This document shows, piece by piece, positions 8,392-15,768 of a stretch of DNA of 52,465 nucleotides. The stretch covers positions 1 through 52,465 of the forward strand of contig JAEEUW010000002.1 of assembly GCA_016290665.1 (NCBI GenBank), written 5' to 3'. Below the pieces are notes generated by a model. The model worked only from the letters and a program-made list of their open reading frames with translations, ran no database searches and was not told the origin of the DNA. Both the position numbers and the translations under genes were made by a program. Origin of the DNA: Clostridiaceae bacterium. Lineage in GTDB: Bacteria; Bacillota; Clostridia; Oscillospirales; Acutalibacteraceae. How positions within the stretch are numbered: position 1 is the first letter of the stretch; each line of letters begins with the position of its first letter.

Positions 8392-9564
8392 ATGGATTAC
8401 GCAAAAGAATCACTCCGTCTGCATTATGAATGGAAGGGCAAGCTGGAAGTCGTTGCCCGCGCAAAGGTCGACAGCAAGGACGCCCTCTCGCTGGCCTACA
8501 CGCCCGGCGTTGCCCAGCCGTGCCTTGAGATCCAGAAGGATATCAGCAAATCCTATGAGCTGACCCGCCGCTGGAACACGGTTGCCGTCATCACCGACGG
8601 TACCGCCGTGCTCGGCCTCGGCGACATCGGCCCCGAAGCCGGCATGCCGGTGATGGAAGGCAAATGCGTGCTCTTTAAGGAGTTCGGCGGCGTCGACGCG
8701 ATCCCGCTTTGCATCCGCAGCAAGGACGTGGACGAGATCGTCCACACGGTGGCGCTGCTTGCCGGTTCGTTCGGCGGCATCAATCTGGAAGACATCAGCG
8801 CGCCGCGCTGCTTCGAGATTGAACAGAAGCTGAAGGAATGCACCGACATCCCCATCTTCCACGACGACCAGCACGGCACCGCGATCATCACCCTCGCCGG
8901 TATGATCAACGCGCTGAAGATCGTGGGCAAGAAGATCGAAGACGTCAAGATCGTCACCTCCGGCGCCGGCGCCGCGGGCATCGCGATCATCAAGCTGCTC
9001 ATGAGCATGGGCCTCAAGAACGTCATCATGACCGACCGTACCGGCGCGATCTACAAGGGCCGCGAAGGGCTGAACCCGATCAAGCAGGAAATGGCCGAGA
9101 TCACCAACCAGGCTTGCGAAAAGGGCAAGCTCGCCGACGTGATCAAGGGCGCCGACGTGTTCATCGGCGTTTCCGGCCCCGGTACGCTGACCAAGGACAT
9201 GGTCCGCACCATGGCGAAGGATCCCATCATCTTTGCCTGCGCCAACCCCACGCCGGAAATCTTCCCCGACGAAGCGAAGGAAGCGGGCGCAGCCGTGGTC
9301 TCCACCGGCCGCAGCGACTTTCCGAATCAGATCAACAACGTGCTTGCGTTCCCGGGCATCTTCCGCGGTGCGCTTGACGTCCGCGCCAGCGACATCAACG
9401 CCGAGATGAAGGTTGCAGCCTCCTATGCACTGGCAAATCTTGTCAGCGACGAAGAGCTGAATCCCGAATACATCATTCCGGCCGCGTTTGATCCGCGCGT
9501 CAAGGACGCCGTTGCCAAGGCCGTTGCGCAGGCCGCCATCGATTCCGGCGTTGCCCGCATCTGA
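8392..9564 (+). CDS. NAD(P)-dependent malic enzyme (oxaloacetate-decarboxylating malate dehydrogenase)
   Basis: 390 residues, the short bacterial malic enzyme without a phosphotransacetylase tail. Converts malate to pyruvate and CO2 with reduction of NAD(P). Signatures: AYTPGVAQPC near residue 35, VITDGTAVLGLGDIGPEAG in the N-terminal domain, HDDQHGTA at the metal site, then the Rossmann GAGAAG (GAGAAGIAI) and CANPTPEI. RBS GGAAAGGA before ATG. Probably cotranscribed with the preceding Ldh2-type gene and perhaps glpK. A strong terminator follows. Confidence 0.93.
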   Translation: MDYAKESLRLHYEWKGKLEVVARAKVDSKDALSLAYTPGVAQPCLEIQKDISKSYELTRRWNTVAVITDGTAVLGLGDIGPEAGMPVMEGKCVLFKEFGGVDAIPLCIRSKDVDEIVHTVALLAGSFGGINLEDISAPRCFEIEQKLKECTDIPIFHDDQHGTAIITLAGMINALKIVGKKIEDVKIVTSGAGAAGIAIIKLLMSMGLKNVIMTDRTGAIYKGREGLNPIKQEMAEITNQACEKGKLADVIKGADVFIGVSGPGTLTKDMVRTMAKDPIIFACANPTPEIFPDEAKEAGAAVVSTGRSDFPNQINNVLAFPGIFRGALDVRASDINAEMKVAASYALANLVSDEELNPEYIIPAAFDPRVKDAVAKAVAQAAIDSGVARI

Positions 9565-9581
9565 TTGTTCAGACACACAGA

Positions 9582-9614
9582 AAAAACTCTCTTCCGCTTC
9601 GGAAGAGAGTTTTT
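9582..9614. terminator. Bidirectional intrinsic terminator
   Basis: AAAAACTCTCTTCC pairs with GGAAGAGAGTTTTT around a GCTTC loop. Because the stem base is A/T on both sides it works on both strands, between the convergent malic enzyme and MBL-fold genes. Confidence 0.88.
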
Positions 9615-9625
9615 CGTTTGGCGCT

Positions 9626-11203
9626 TTAAAGGCCGGAATCGTCATAGCCGACGCATTCGATCCATTGATAGCAGACGCTGATCGTGCCGTTTTCCTGCGG
9701 CAAAAAGCCGAAAACACCCTGGTCGGCAAAGTACATGCGCTCCGCCGGGGCCAGCTTCAAAAACGTGTAATACGACGGATAGACGCTGATCGTGCGGCTC
9801 TTGGACTGCGGACACATGACGTAGGTCGGCGCAATCACCGGATAAAGCTCGGTCAGATCGTTGATCATGTGGTGCGACGCCTGCAGCACGTCGGCGCGCA
9901 GCTCGGACGCCTCGTAATTGCGCAGCAGAACGTCCTGCACGACCCGGTTGGAATCGCCGAGGAACAGGAAACGTCTGCCGCCCAGCGTCATTCTCAGCAC
10001 GCTGCAGCAGTCGTTTGCGTTCGTTGCGGGCAAAGAAGCGTCGGCTGCGCTGACGGCGTCCTCGTGGGTATAAAGGATTTCAAACTGCGTATCATACAGG
10101 GTAAAGGCGTATCCGCTGCGGCACTTGACGTATTTTGCCTTCGGATAGCGCTTCTGCAGCAGGTTGCGGAACTTGTCCACGCGCGAGGAATAGGAGATCA
10201 CGTCTGCCGACTGATAGTTGAACATCACGCGCTCCAGCCGGAACTCCTTGCGGTGCTTATGGATCAGCTTATAGAAGAAATCGATATGATCGGCGTGGCT
10301 GTGCGTGCCGTACCACAGCGCGATGTCGATCTTTTTGCCGGTGCTTTTGCCGGTGAGTTCGCGCGCAAAGCGGATGAACGCGTCGATGTTCCGGTCCGCG
10401 CACTGATACGGCGCCCCGCCGTCGATGACCGCGAGCTTGCCGTCCGCGAGCACGACGACGTAGAGCATGCCGTTTTTGGCATAGCGCGTGCTGTCGTTGT
10501 GCCGCTCGTCAAAATAGGGGAAGGTGAACTGATAGACGCCGGGCCGCAGGGTGAAATCCTCCGGCGCAATGTACGGCGCCGTGGTGGAGGCCGGCTCGGT
10601 CGGCTCCGTCGGCACGTCCGTGGGTTCGGTCGGCTCGCCTTCGCCGCTGACCTCTGTCTCCTGCGGGTCAAACGGCTCGTCGGGGACCGGTTCCGTCGTC
10701 ACGTCCGGCTCCGTCACAGGCTCCGTTACGGGCTCCGGCTGCGCCGACGTGTCATAGCCGAAGGCGTCCAGCGCTGTGCTGTTGCAGCAGTCGTCGATGA
10801 TCCGCGCTTCGCCGCTTTGCGCGTTGAAGGTATAATAGACGCCCTGCGCGTTTTTCTGGAAGGCGTAGCTGTAGATCTGCCCGATCCGGTTGGAGAACGT
10901 CTGACGGAACCCGCTCTGCGCAAGGCGCTGCCCGTAATCGAGCGCGTCCTGCAGTGTTGTGCCGCGCACGAGCTGCATCCGGCTTTTTTGCTGCGCCGGC
11001 GAAAGCACCTCGTTTTCATATCCCGTGCCGGTGTCATAGAGCGTTTCGCAGTATTGCCCCGCGCTGTAGGCCGGCAGTTGATCGAGCAGCCATCGGCCGT
11101 GGTCGTCAACCGGCTGCGGTGCAGGCGCCAGATGGAGAAAGACGGCGATCGTCATGAAGAACGACGAAACCGCGCTGATGATCCGTTTGAAAAAGTCTGA
11201 CAT
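9626..11203 (-). CDS. Secreted MBL-fold (ComEC/Rec2-like) metallohydrolase with Pro/Thr/Glu-rich linker
   Basis: 525 residues from ATG 11203 (RBS GGAGG, 6 bases); an upstream TTG in frame would overlap the RBS. An N-terminal hydrophobic segment (about residues 8-25) suggests a signal or anchor. A globular N-domain (to ~170) is followed by a ~65-residue low-complexity linker of TEP-type repeats (~175-240). The C-terminal metallo-beta-lactamase domain carries HSHADH, FLGDS and ASHH, so the metal ligands look intact. Similar domains occur in competence ComEC C-termini and in surface hydrolases; the substrate is unknown. Last gene of a three-gene minus-strand operon, 28 bases after its neighbour. 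Confidence 0.75.
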   Translation of the reverse strand: MSDFFKRIISAVSSFFMTIAVFLHLAPAPQPVDDHGRWLLDQLPAYSAGQYCETLYDTGTGYENEVLSPAQQKSRMQLVRGTTLQDALDYGQRLAQSGFRQTFSNRIGQIYSYAFQKNAQGVYYTFNAQSGEARIIDDCCNSTALDAFGYDTSAQPEPVTEPVTEPDVTTEPVPDEPFDPQETEVSGEGEPTEPTDVPTEPTEPASTTAPYIAPEDFTLRPGVYQFTFPYFDERHNDSTRYAKNGMLYVVVLADGKLAVIDGGAPYQCADRNIDAFIRFARELTGKSTGKKIDIALWYGTHSHADHIDFFYKLIHKHRKEFRLERVMFNYQSADVISYSSRVDKFRNLLQKRYPKAKYVKCRSGYAFTLYDTQFEILYTHEDAVSAADASLPATNANDCCSVLRMTLGGRRFLFLGDSNRVVQDVLLRNYEASELRADVLQASHHMINDLTELYPVIAPTYVMCPQSKSRTISVYPSYYTFLKLAPAERMYFADQGVFGFLPQENGTISVCYQWIECVGYDDSGL

Positions 11204-11231
11204 GCTCAACCTCCGCAATGATCCGTGCGGA

Positions 11232-11897
11232 TCAGACCCATTTCAGCTTATACATGACGTGCGCGCCGAGCAGCGACAGCACGACGCCGACAAAGATCAG
11301 AATGCCGATCTGGATGTTGCCGGCAAAGACCAGCAGCAGCGAGACCGCCGCAATCGGGAAAATCGAAATCTTCCAGTGCTTCACGAAATAGGAGGCGGCC
11401 AACGCGCCGAAGATGGTGTAGGTGACCTGCTTGAACGCCGGCGCAAGCGCGTCGGACTGCATCAGACGGGTGAAGCCGGGGTTGAACGCAAAGATCAGCA
11501 CGAACACGGCGATGATGAGCGTCGTCGTGATGGCGGACGCCGCAATGGAAATCGTGGAGATCACTTCGCCCTCCTCGGAATTGGAGCGCACTTTGGCGTT
11601 CTCCATGGCGCTGAGGGCGCAGGGGAGCTTGAGGTTGGCAATGTTGCCGGTCAAAAACGACAGGTAGGTGCCGCCGGCGCCGAGCAGCGGCGCATAGGCG
11701 ATGACCTCGATCACGGCGGTGGGGTAAAACAGAATCGCAATGGAGCCGAAGGCCTTGCCCACGATGCCGACGTCAGGCCAGGCGTTCAGGTGCCACGACA
11801 TGAGCGCGGGCACGGCAAGGATGACGACCAGCGCCGCCAGACACCACAGCCGGCCGTAGGTGTGAACACTGTCAAGATAGGTTCTTTTTCCTTTCAT
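11232..11897 (-). CDS. Multi-pass membrane protein, partner of DUF5058-like protein
   Basis: 221 residues from ATG 11897 (RBS GGAGG 8 bases upstream, lying inside the stop region of the preceding gene). About five or six hydrophobic helices, with a conserved-looking central polar region (GNIANLKLPCALSAM) between helices, which is unusual and may be a re-entrant or substrate-facing loop. The start is 2 bases after the stop of the DUF5058-like gene, so the two are surely made together. Probably the second subunit of a small two-component transporter (inference). No substrate can be named. Confidence 0.65.
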   Translation of the reverse strand: MKGKRTYLDSVHTYGRLWCLAALVVILAVPALMSWHLNAWPDVGIVGKAFGSIAILFYPTAVIEVIAYAPLLGAGGTYLSFLTGNIANLKLPCALSAMENAKVRSNSEEGEVISTISIAASAITTTLIIAVFVLIFAFNPGFTRLMQSDALAPAFKQVTYTIFGALAASYFVKHWKISIFPIAAVSLLLVFAGNIQIGILIFVGVVLSLLGAHVMYKLKWV

Positions 11898-11899
11898 GC

Positions 11900-12703
11900 T
11901 CAATACCTCCATTCGATCGCCGCAAGGTCAGGCGCGACGGTGTTCAGCAAAACGATGACGCCGATGGAAAGCAGCATGGCGAACGGCATGGAAAACGCCT
12001 CCAGCCACTTCCACTGCAGCTTTTTGTTGAGCAGCGTCAGCAGCAGCATAAACACGATGGAAGAGACGATTGCCGTGATGGAGAGCACGCCGGCGCCGTC
12101 GCCGATGACGGCGTTGATTTTTTCGCCCGTTTCGGTGATCTGCACCTCGCCGATGCCGGCGATGCCGCGGCCGAGAAAGGCCGAAATCAGACCGATGAAC
12201 GCCGCGGCGGACATCAGATCGGCCCATCTGGCGTTCTTGTTCACGGTGCCGCTCACTTTGCTTTGCACCTTTTTGAGGATGATCGGGATCAGAATCAGCG
12301 GCAGGATGCAGCCGAGCGACATGACCCAGGCGATTGCGGTGAAGGTCTTGGGCTCGGTGATGTCGCGGCCGATGCCGCCGGAAAGGCCCGCCGCGTCAAT
12401 CGCAGCCTCGGCTGCGGGCACCTCATACTGGATGGCGCCGATGACCGAAAGGCGGATCCAGGGCAGCACGTAGCCGAGCGCAACTGACAGCACCAGCACG
12501 GTGACGGCAATGCTGATGGCGGGCGCAATGGAGAACAGCGCGCTGGAAGAGATGGTGTTCTTGATCGTGTCGCGGCTCAGGCCGATCTCCTTGCCGCGGC
12601 GGACGGCGCGCAGCAAAAAGAACAGCGACTGCGCAATGACGAAAACGATGACGCCGACCGCGATCCAGAACATGAAGGAATCTGATTTGAAATCCTGAAA
12701 CAT
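11900..12703 (-). CDS. DUF5058-like membrane protein
   Basis: 267 residues from ATG 12703 (RBS AAGGAG, 7 bases). About seven transmembrane segments. The N-terminal helix followed by a basic GKEIGLSRDTIKNTI loop and the SSALFSIAPAISI helix match my memory of DUF5058 proteins of Clostridia and Actinobacteria, thought to be transporter-like. First gene of an operon with a second membrane protein and a secreted MBL-fold protein. It has its own sigma-A promoter, divergent from trkH. Transport function is inference from topology and pairing only. Confidence 0.7.
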   Translation of the reverse strand: MFQDFKSDSFMFWIAVGVIVFVIAQSLFFLLRAVRRGKEIGLSRDTIKNTISSSALFSIAPAISIAVTVLVLSVALGYVLPWIRLSVIGAIQYEVPAAEAAIDAAGLSGGIGRDITEPKTFTAIAWVMSLGCILPLILIPIILKKVQSKVSGTVNKNARWADLMSAAAFIGLISAFLGRGIAGIGEVQITETGEKINAVIGDGAGVLSITAIVSSIVFMLLLTLLNKKLQWKWLEAFSMPFAMLLSIGVIVLLNTVAPDLAAIEWRY

Positions 12704-12734
12704 GAAGAGTCTCCTTTCCGTATGGATTAAGCAC

Positions 12735-12764
12735 ATCATAGCATTTTTTCGGTTGTTCCGTCAA
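12735..12764 (-). promoter_or_regulatory. Sigma-A-type promoter for the DUF5058 operon
   Basis: Minus strand TTGACG (12764-12759), 18-base spacer, TATGAT (12740-12735). Confidence 0.65.
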
Positions 12765-12791
12765 TAAAATCGGCTTATTTTTGAAAAATGT

Positions 12792-12820
12792 TTGCATTCA
12801 CCGGTGCGGAATGCTATAAT
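12792..12820 (+). promoter_or_regulatory. Sigma-A-type promoter for the potassium transporter gene
   Basis: TTGCAT (12792-12797), 17-base spacer, TATAAT (12815-12820) with an extended TGC just before the -10. 35 bases from the start codon, so the leader is short. Confidence 0.8.
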
Positions 12821-12854
12821 ATCCAACGAAGAATCCGGAAAAGGAGGCGGCGTC

Positions 12855-14213
12855 ATGAAGCGGGACCCGACCAGAAAAAAGCGGGAAGCCCATCCCTCGC
12901 GTATCATTGCCGGCAGCTTTCTCGCCATCATCACGGCGGGCACGCTGCTGTTCATGCTGCCGTTCATGACCCGCGACGGCCGCGGCCTGTCTTTCATGCA
13001 GTCGCTGTTCACCGCAACCTCTTCCGTCTGCGTCACGGGGCTGACGCTGATCGACCCCGCCGTCACGCTTTCGCGCTGGGGCCAGCTGCTGCTTTTGCTT
13101 CTGATCGAAATCGGAGGCGTCAGCATGGTGACGTTCGCCACGTTTTTCATCTTCCTTTTGAAAAAGCGCTCCGGGTTCCGTTCGCTGCGTCTGGCGCAGG
13201 AATACACCAATCTCGACACCATGTCGCAGGTCAAGCCGCTGGTGCGGACCATCGTCATCACCACAATCAGCTGCCAGATTCTCGGCGCGGCGGTGCTTTG
13301 TCTGCACTTTGTGCCGCTGATGGGCGCAAAAGGCGTCTGGATCTCGGTGTTTACCGCGGTGTCGGCCTATTGCAACGCCGGGTTCGACCTGTTCGGCACG
13401 ATCGAGCCGTTCGGCTCGCTTGCGCCGTTCAACGGCACGCCGCTGGTGATGTATACCGTCATGGCGCTGATCGTGACGGGCGGCCTCGGCTTCTACGTGT
13501 TCTATGATATCCTTACCTTCCGCAAAACCGGAAAGCTCAGTCTGCACACCAGAACGGTTGCGCTGTTCACCGGCCTTCTGATCCTCTACGGCTTCACGCA
13601 TATCTTTGTGCTGGAATATCACAACCCCGAAACGCTCGGCGCGCTGCCGCTTTCTCAAAAGATCACGGCTGCGCTGTTCCAGTCGGTCACGACCCGGACG
13701 GCGGGCTTTTCGTCGCTCGATATGAACGCGATGCGCGACCTGACGAAGTTCGGCATGCTCCTTCTGATGTTCATCGGCGCGGGCAGCGGCTCCACGGGCG
13801 GCGGCATCAAGGTCACCACCTTTGCGGTGCTGTTCATGAGCGTGGTGTCGGTGCTTTGCAACCGGCGCGACACCGTGATCATGCGCCGCCGTGTCGATCG
13901 CGGCGTTGTGACAAAGGCGCTTTCGGTGGCGCTGCTCGGCGTTCTGGTCGTCTATATCACCGTGTTCCTGCTGCTGCTTGACAACCCCGACGCAGGCGGC
14001 GTGCGCGTGCTGTTTGAGGCGGTCTCCGCCTTTGCCACCACGGGCCTTTCCTGCGGGGTCACGGCATCCTGCGGCGTGCTGGGTCAGCTTGCGCTGGTGT
14101 TCGCTATGTTTATCGGCCGCCTCGGCCCCATCTGCTTCATCGTTGCGCTCAACGCCCGCGAAGAAGACAAGAGCGGCGAGATCATGCCCGAGGGCAGGAT
14201 CATGGTCGGCTGA
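12855..14213 (+). CDS. trkH: TrkH/KtrB-family potassium uptake protein, membrane subunit
   Basis: 452 residues from ATG 12855 (RBS AAGGAGG). Forms the K+ pore of a Trk/Ktr system. Four pore-loop filters are visible in order: SSVCVTGLT near residue 60, SAYCNAGFD near 175, TTRTAGFSS near 280 and FATTGLSCG near 400, each with the selectivity glycine. GSGSTGGGIK marks the third/fourth repeat junction seen in KtrB. About ten transmembrane segments, usual length for Firmicutes. The regulatory TrkA/KtrA partner is not in this window. Confidence 0.9.
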   Translation: MKRDPTRKKREAHPSRIIAGSFLAIITAGTLLFMLPFMTRDGRGLSFMQSLFTATSSVCVTGLTLIDPAVTLSRWGQLLLLLLIEIGGVSMVTFATFFIFLLKKRSGFRSLRLAQEYTNLDTMSQVKPLVRTIVITTISCQILGAAVLCLHFVPLMGAKGVWISVFTAVSAYCNAGFDLFGTIEPFGSLAPFNGTPLVMYTVMALIVTGGLGFYVFYDILTFRKTGKLSLHTRTVALFTGLLILYGFTHIFVLEYHNPETLGALPLSQKITAALFQSVTTRTAGFSSLDMNAMRDLTKFGMLLLMFIGAGSGSTGGGIKVTTFAVLFMSVVSVLCNRRDTVIMRRRVDRGVVTKALSVALLGVLVVYITVFLLLLDNPDAGGVRVLFEAVSAFATTGLSCGVTASCGVLGQLALVFAMFIGRLGPICFIVALNAREEDKSGEIMPEGRIMVG

Positions 14214-14261
14214 TCCGTCATATTGCCGCCGCTTTTCTCATATAGATGAAGCGGTGATTGT

Positions 14262-15179
14262 ATGGACGAGAGAAGACCCGGCCGTAAAGCCGGGCAAAGA
14301 ACGCAGGAAAAACGGGATTACATTTTCTTTGTTTCGCTGACGCAGACGTTTTGCTGTCTGCTGGTCTTTCTGCTGCTGCTTGTGCTGTCGCGGGGCGATT
14401 CCGCCCGCGCGCAGGGTCTGCGGCAGGATTACGCGCTGTTCCTTTCGCGGCAGCTGCAGATGGAGGACGTCGGCGCGGCGGTCAGCGCCGTGCGCGATTT
14501 CTTTTTGCCGCAAAGCGCTCCGGTCGCCGTGATGGCGCAGCCGGAGGCCCCGGACGAACAGGCGGACGAAGACGAGCCGGCCGGGCAGGAGGCCCCTGAC
14601 GCGCAGCCTTCGAAGGAGGCGGACGTGCCGCAGGACGCAGACGCCGGGTCCGTATCGGCGAAGTCGCTGCAGACCTCCGGGGAAGCGGCCGCGCCCCAAA
14701 CCAAAGCGCTTTCTGCCGGCGGCGACGATACCTCTGCCGGACAGGGGGAGCGGAACGCGTCGCTTTCGCCCTCAGCTGTGACCGTGCCCATCACGCGACC
14801 CGTGGAGGGCGGACGCTACAGCTCCTATTTCGGCTATCGCAACAACCCGATCACGCATCAGAACGCGTTCCACACCGGGCTCGATATCGCCGTTCCGCTC
14901 GGGACGAAGATTCGCGCAGCCTATGGCGGCACGGTGCGGCAGGTGGGCGAAGACAGCCGCAGCGGGAAGTACGTGACCATCACCCACGACGACGGCTACG
15001 AGACCTTCTATTGCCACTGCAGCAGGATCCTGGTCCCGAACGGCACTGTTGTGCGGGCGGGCGAAGCGGTGGCCTGCGTGGGCAGCACCGGCTGGTCCAC
15101 GGGGCCGCACCTGCATTTTGAAATCCGCAAGAACGGCGCCAGACTGGACCCGCTTCAGATTCTGGAGCATGACGTTTGA
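14262..15179 (+). CDS. M23 peptidase-domain membrane protein, probable SpoIVFA-like
   Basis: 305 residues. One transmembrane helix (residues ~26-45) after a basic N-terminus, then an acidic Ala/Glu/Asp-rich linker (~90-175) and a C-terminal LytM/M23 domain. The zinc ligands look intact: H204xxxD208 and HLH at 283-285. It overlaps the next gene, an M50 protease, by 11 bases. An M23 protein directly before M50 and then the radical SAM pair is the spoIVFA-spoIVFB neighbourhood of Firmicutes, so it is probably the SpoIVFA-like regulator of the site-2 protease. The intact catalytic ligands leave open a true endopeptidase (SpoIIQ-like) role. Confidence 0.72.
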   Translation: MDERRPGRKAGQRTQEKRDYIFFVSLTQTFCCLLVFLLLLVLSRGDSARAQGLRQDYALFLSRQLQMEDVGAAVSAVRDFFLPQSAPVAVMAQPEAPDEQADEDEPAGQEAPDAQPSKEADVPQDADAGSVSAKSLQTSGEAAAPQTKALSAGGDDTSAGQGERNASLSPSAVTVPITRPVEGGRYSSYFGYRNNPITHQNAFHTGLDIAVPLGTKIRAAYGGTVRQVGEDSRSGKYVTITHDDGYETFYCHCSRILVPNGTVVRAGEAVACVGSTGWSTGPHLHFEIRKNGARLDPLQILEHDV

Positions 15180-15765
15180 GTTCAGCTTCTTCCGGCTGGA
15201 GCTGCGCTTTTCCTTCTTTGCCGTCTGCGCGCTGATGCTGCTGTGCGCCGAAGGCACGGTGGCGCTGCTTTGTTTCGGCTCCTCGCTGCTGCATGAATGC
15301 GGCCATCTGCTGTTTCTGCTGCTGTTTTCCGCCGGCGTGCGGGCGCTTTCCTTCGGGGCGGGCGGCATTGTGATCGAACGCAGCCAGACGTTTTGCGGCA
15401 CGGCGCGCGAGTGCGTCATCGCGCTCGGCGGCGTTTTTGTCAATCTGGCGGTGAGCCTGTCCGCGTGGCTTTGCTATCGCAGAACGGGAGCGCAGACGGC
15501 GGCGGTGCTCTGTCTGGTCAACGGCGCGCTTGCGGCGCTGAATCTGCTGCCGGTGCGTTCGCTCGACTGCTACCGCGTGCTTGATCTGCTGCTGCAGCAA
15601 AGCGGAGAGGATCGGCGCGAGCGGCTGCTGCGGCGCGTTTCGTCAGCAGCGGTCTGCGCCATCTGCGCGTGCTGTCTGCTGCTTTTTGCTTTGGGAATCC
15701 GAAATATCAGCCTCGCGGCTGTCTGTGTATATTTGATGCTTTTGCATGGGAAACGGAGTGCGTAA
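15169..15765 (+). CDS. M50 site-2 protease, probable SpoIVFB-like pro-sigma-K processing protease
   Basis: 198 residues from ATG 15169 (RBS TGGAG), starting inside the M23 gene. An intramembrane zinc metalloprotease: HECGH at residues 42-46 within a hydrophobic helix and NLLPVRSLD at 125-133 supplying the Asp ligand. About five hydrophobic helices. Bacillus SpoIVFB is near 290 residues and has a C-terminal CBS domain that senses ATP; this protein ends after the last helices and lacks it. Context (M23 partner upstream, radical SAM pair downstream) and the sigma-K gene 7 kb away support the assignment. A general M50 protease is the alternative. Confidence 0.75.
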   Translation: MTFEFSFFRLELRFSFFAVCALMLLCAEGTVALLCFGSSLLHECGHLLFLLLFSAGVRALSFGAGGIVIERSQTFCGTARECVIALGGVFVNLAVSLSAWLCYRRTGAQTAAVLCLVNGALAALNLLPVRSLDCYRVLDLLLQQSGEDRRERLLRRVSSAAVCAICACCLLLFALGIRNISLAAVCVYLMLLHGKRSA

Positions 15766-15768
15766 AGA

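Noticed and set aside
10551-10757. Gly/Ser-rich plus-strand ORF opposite the MBL protein linker.
   Set aside because: Antisense reading of the Thr/Glu/Pro repeat linker.
9488-11200. A 570-codon plus-strand frame opposite the MBL-fold gene.
   Set aside because: No ribosome site and low-complexity Arg/His/Val composition typical of an antisense shadow.
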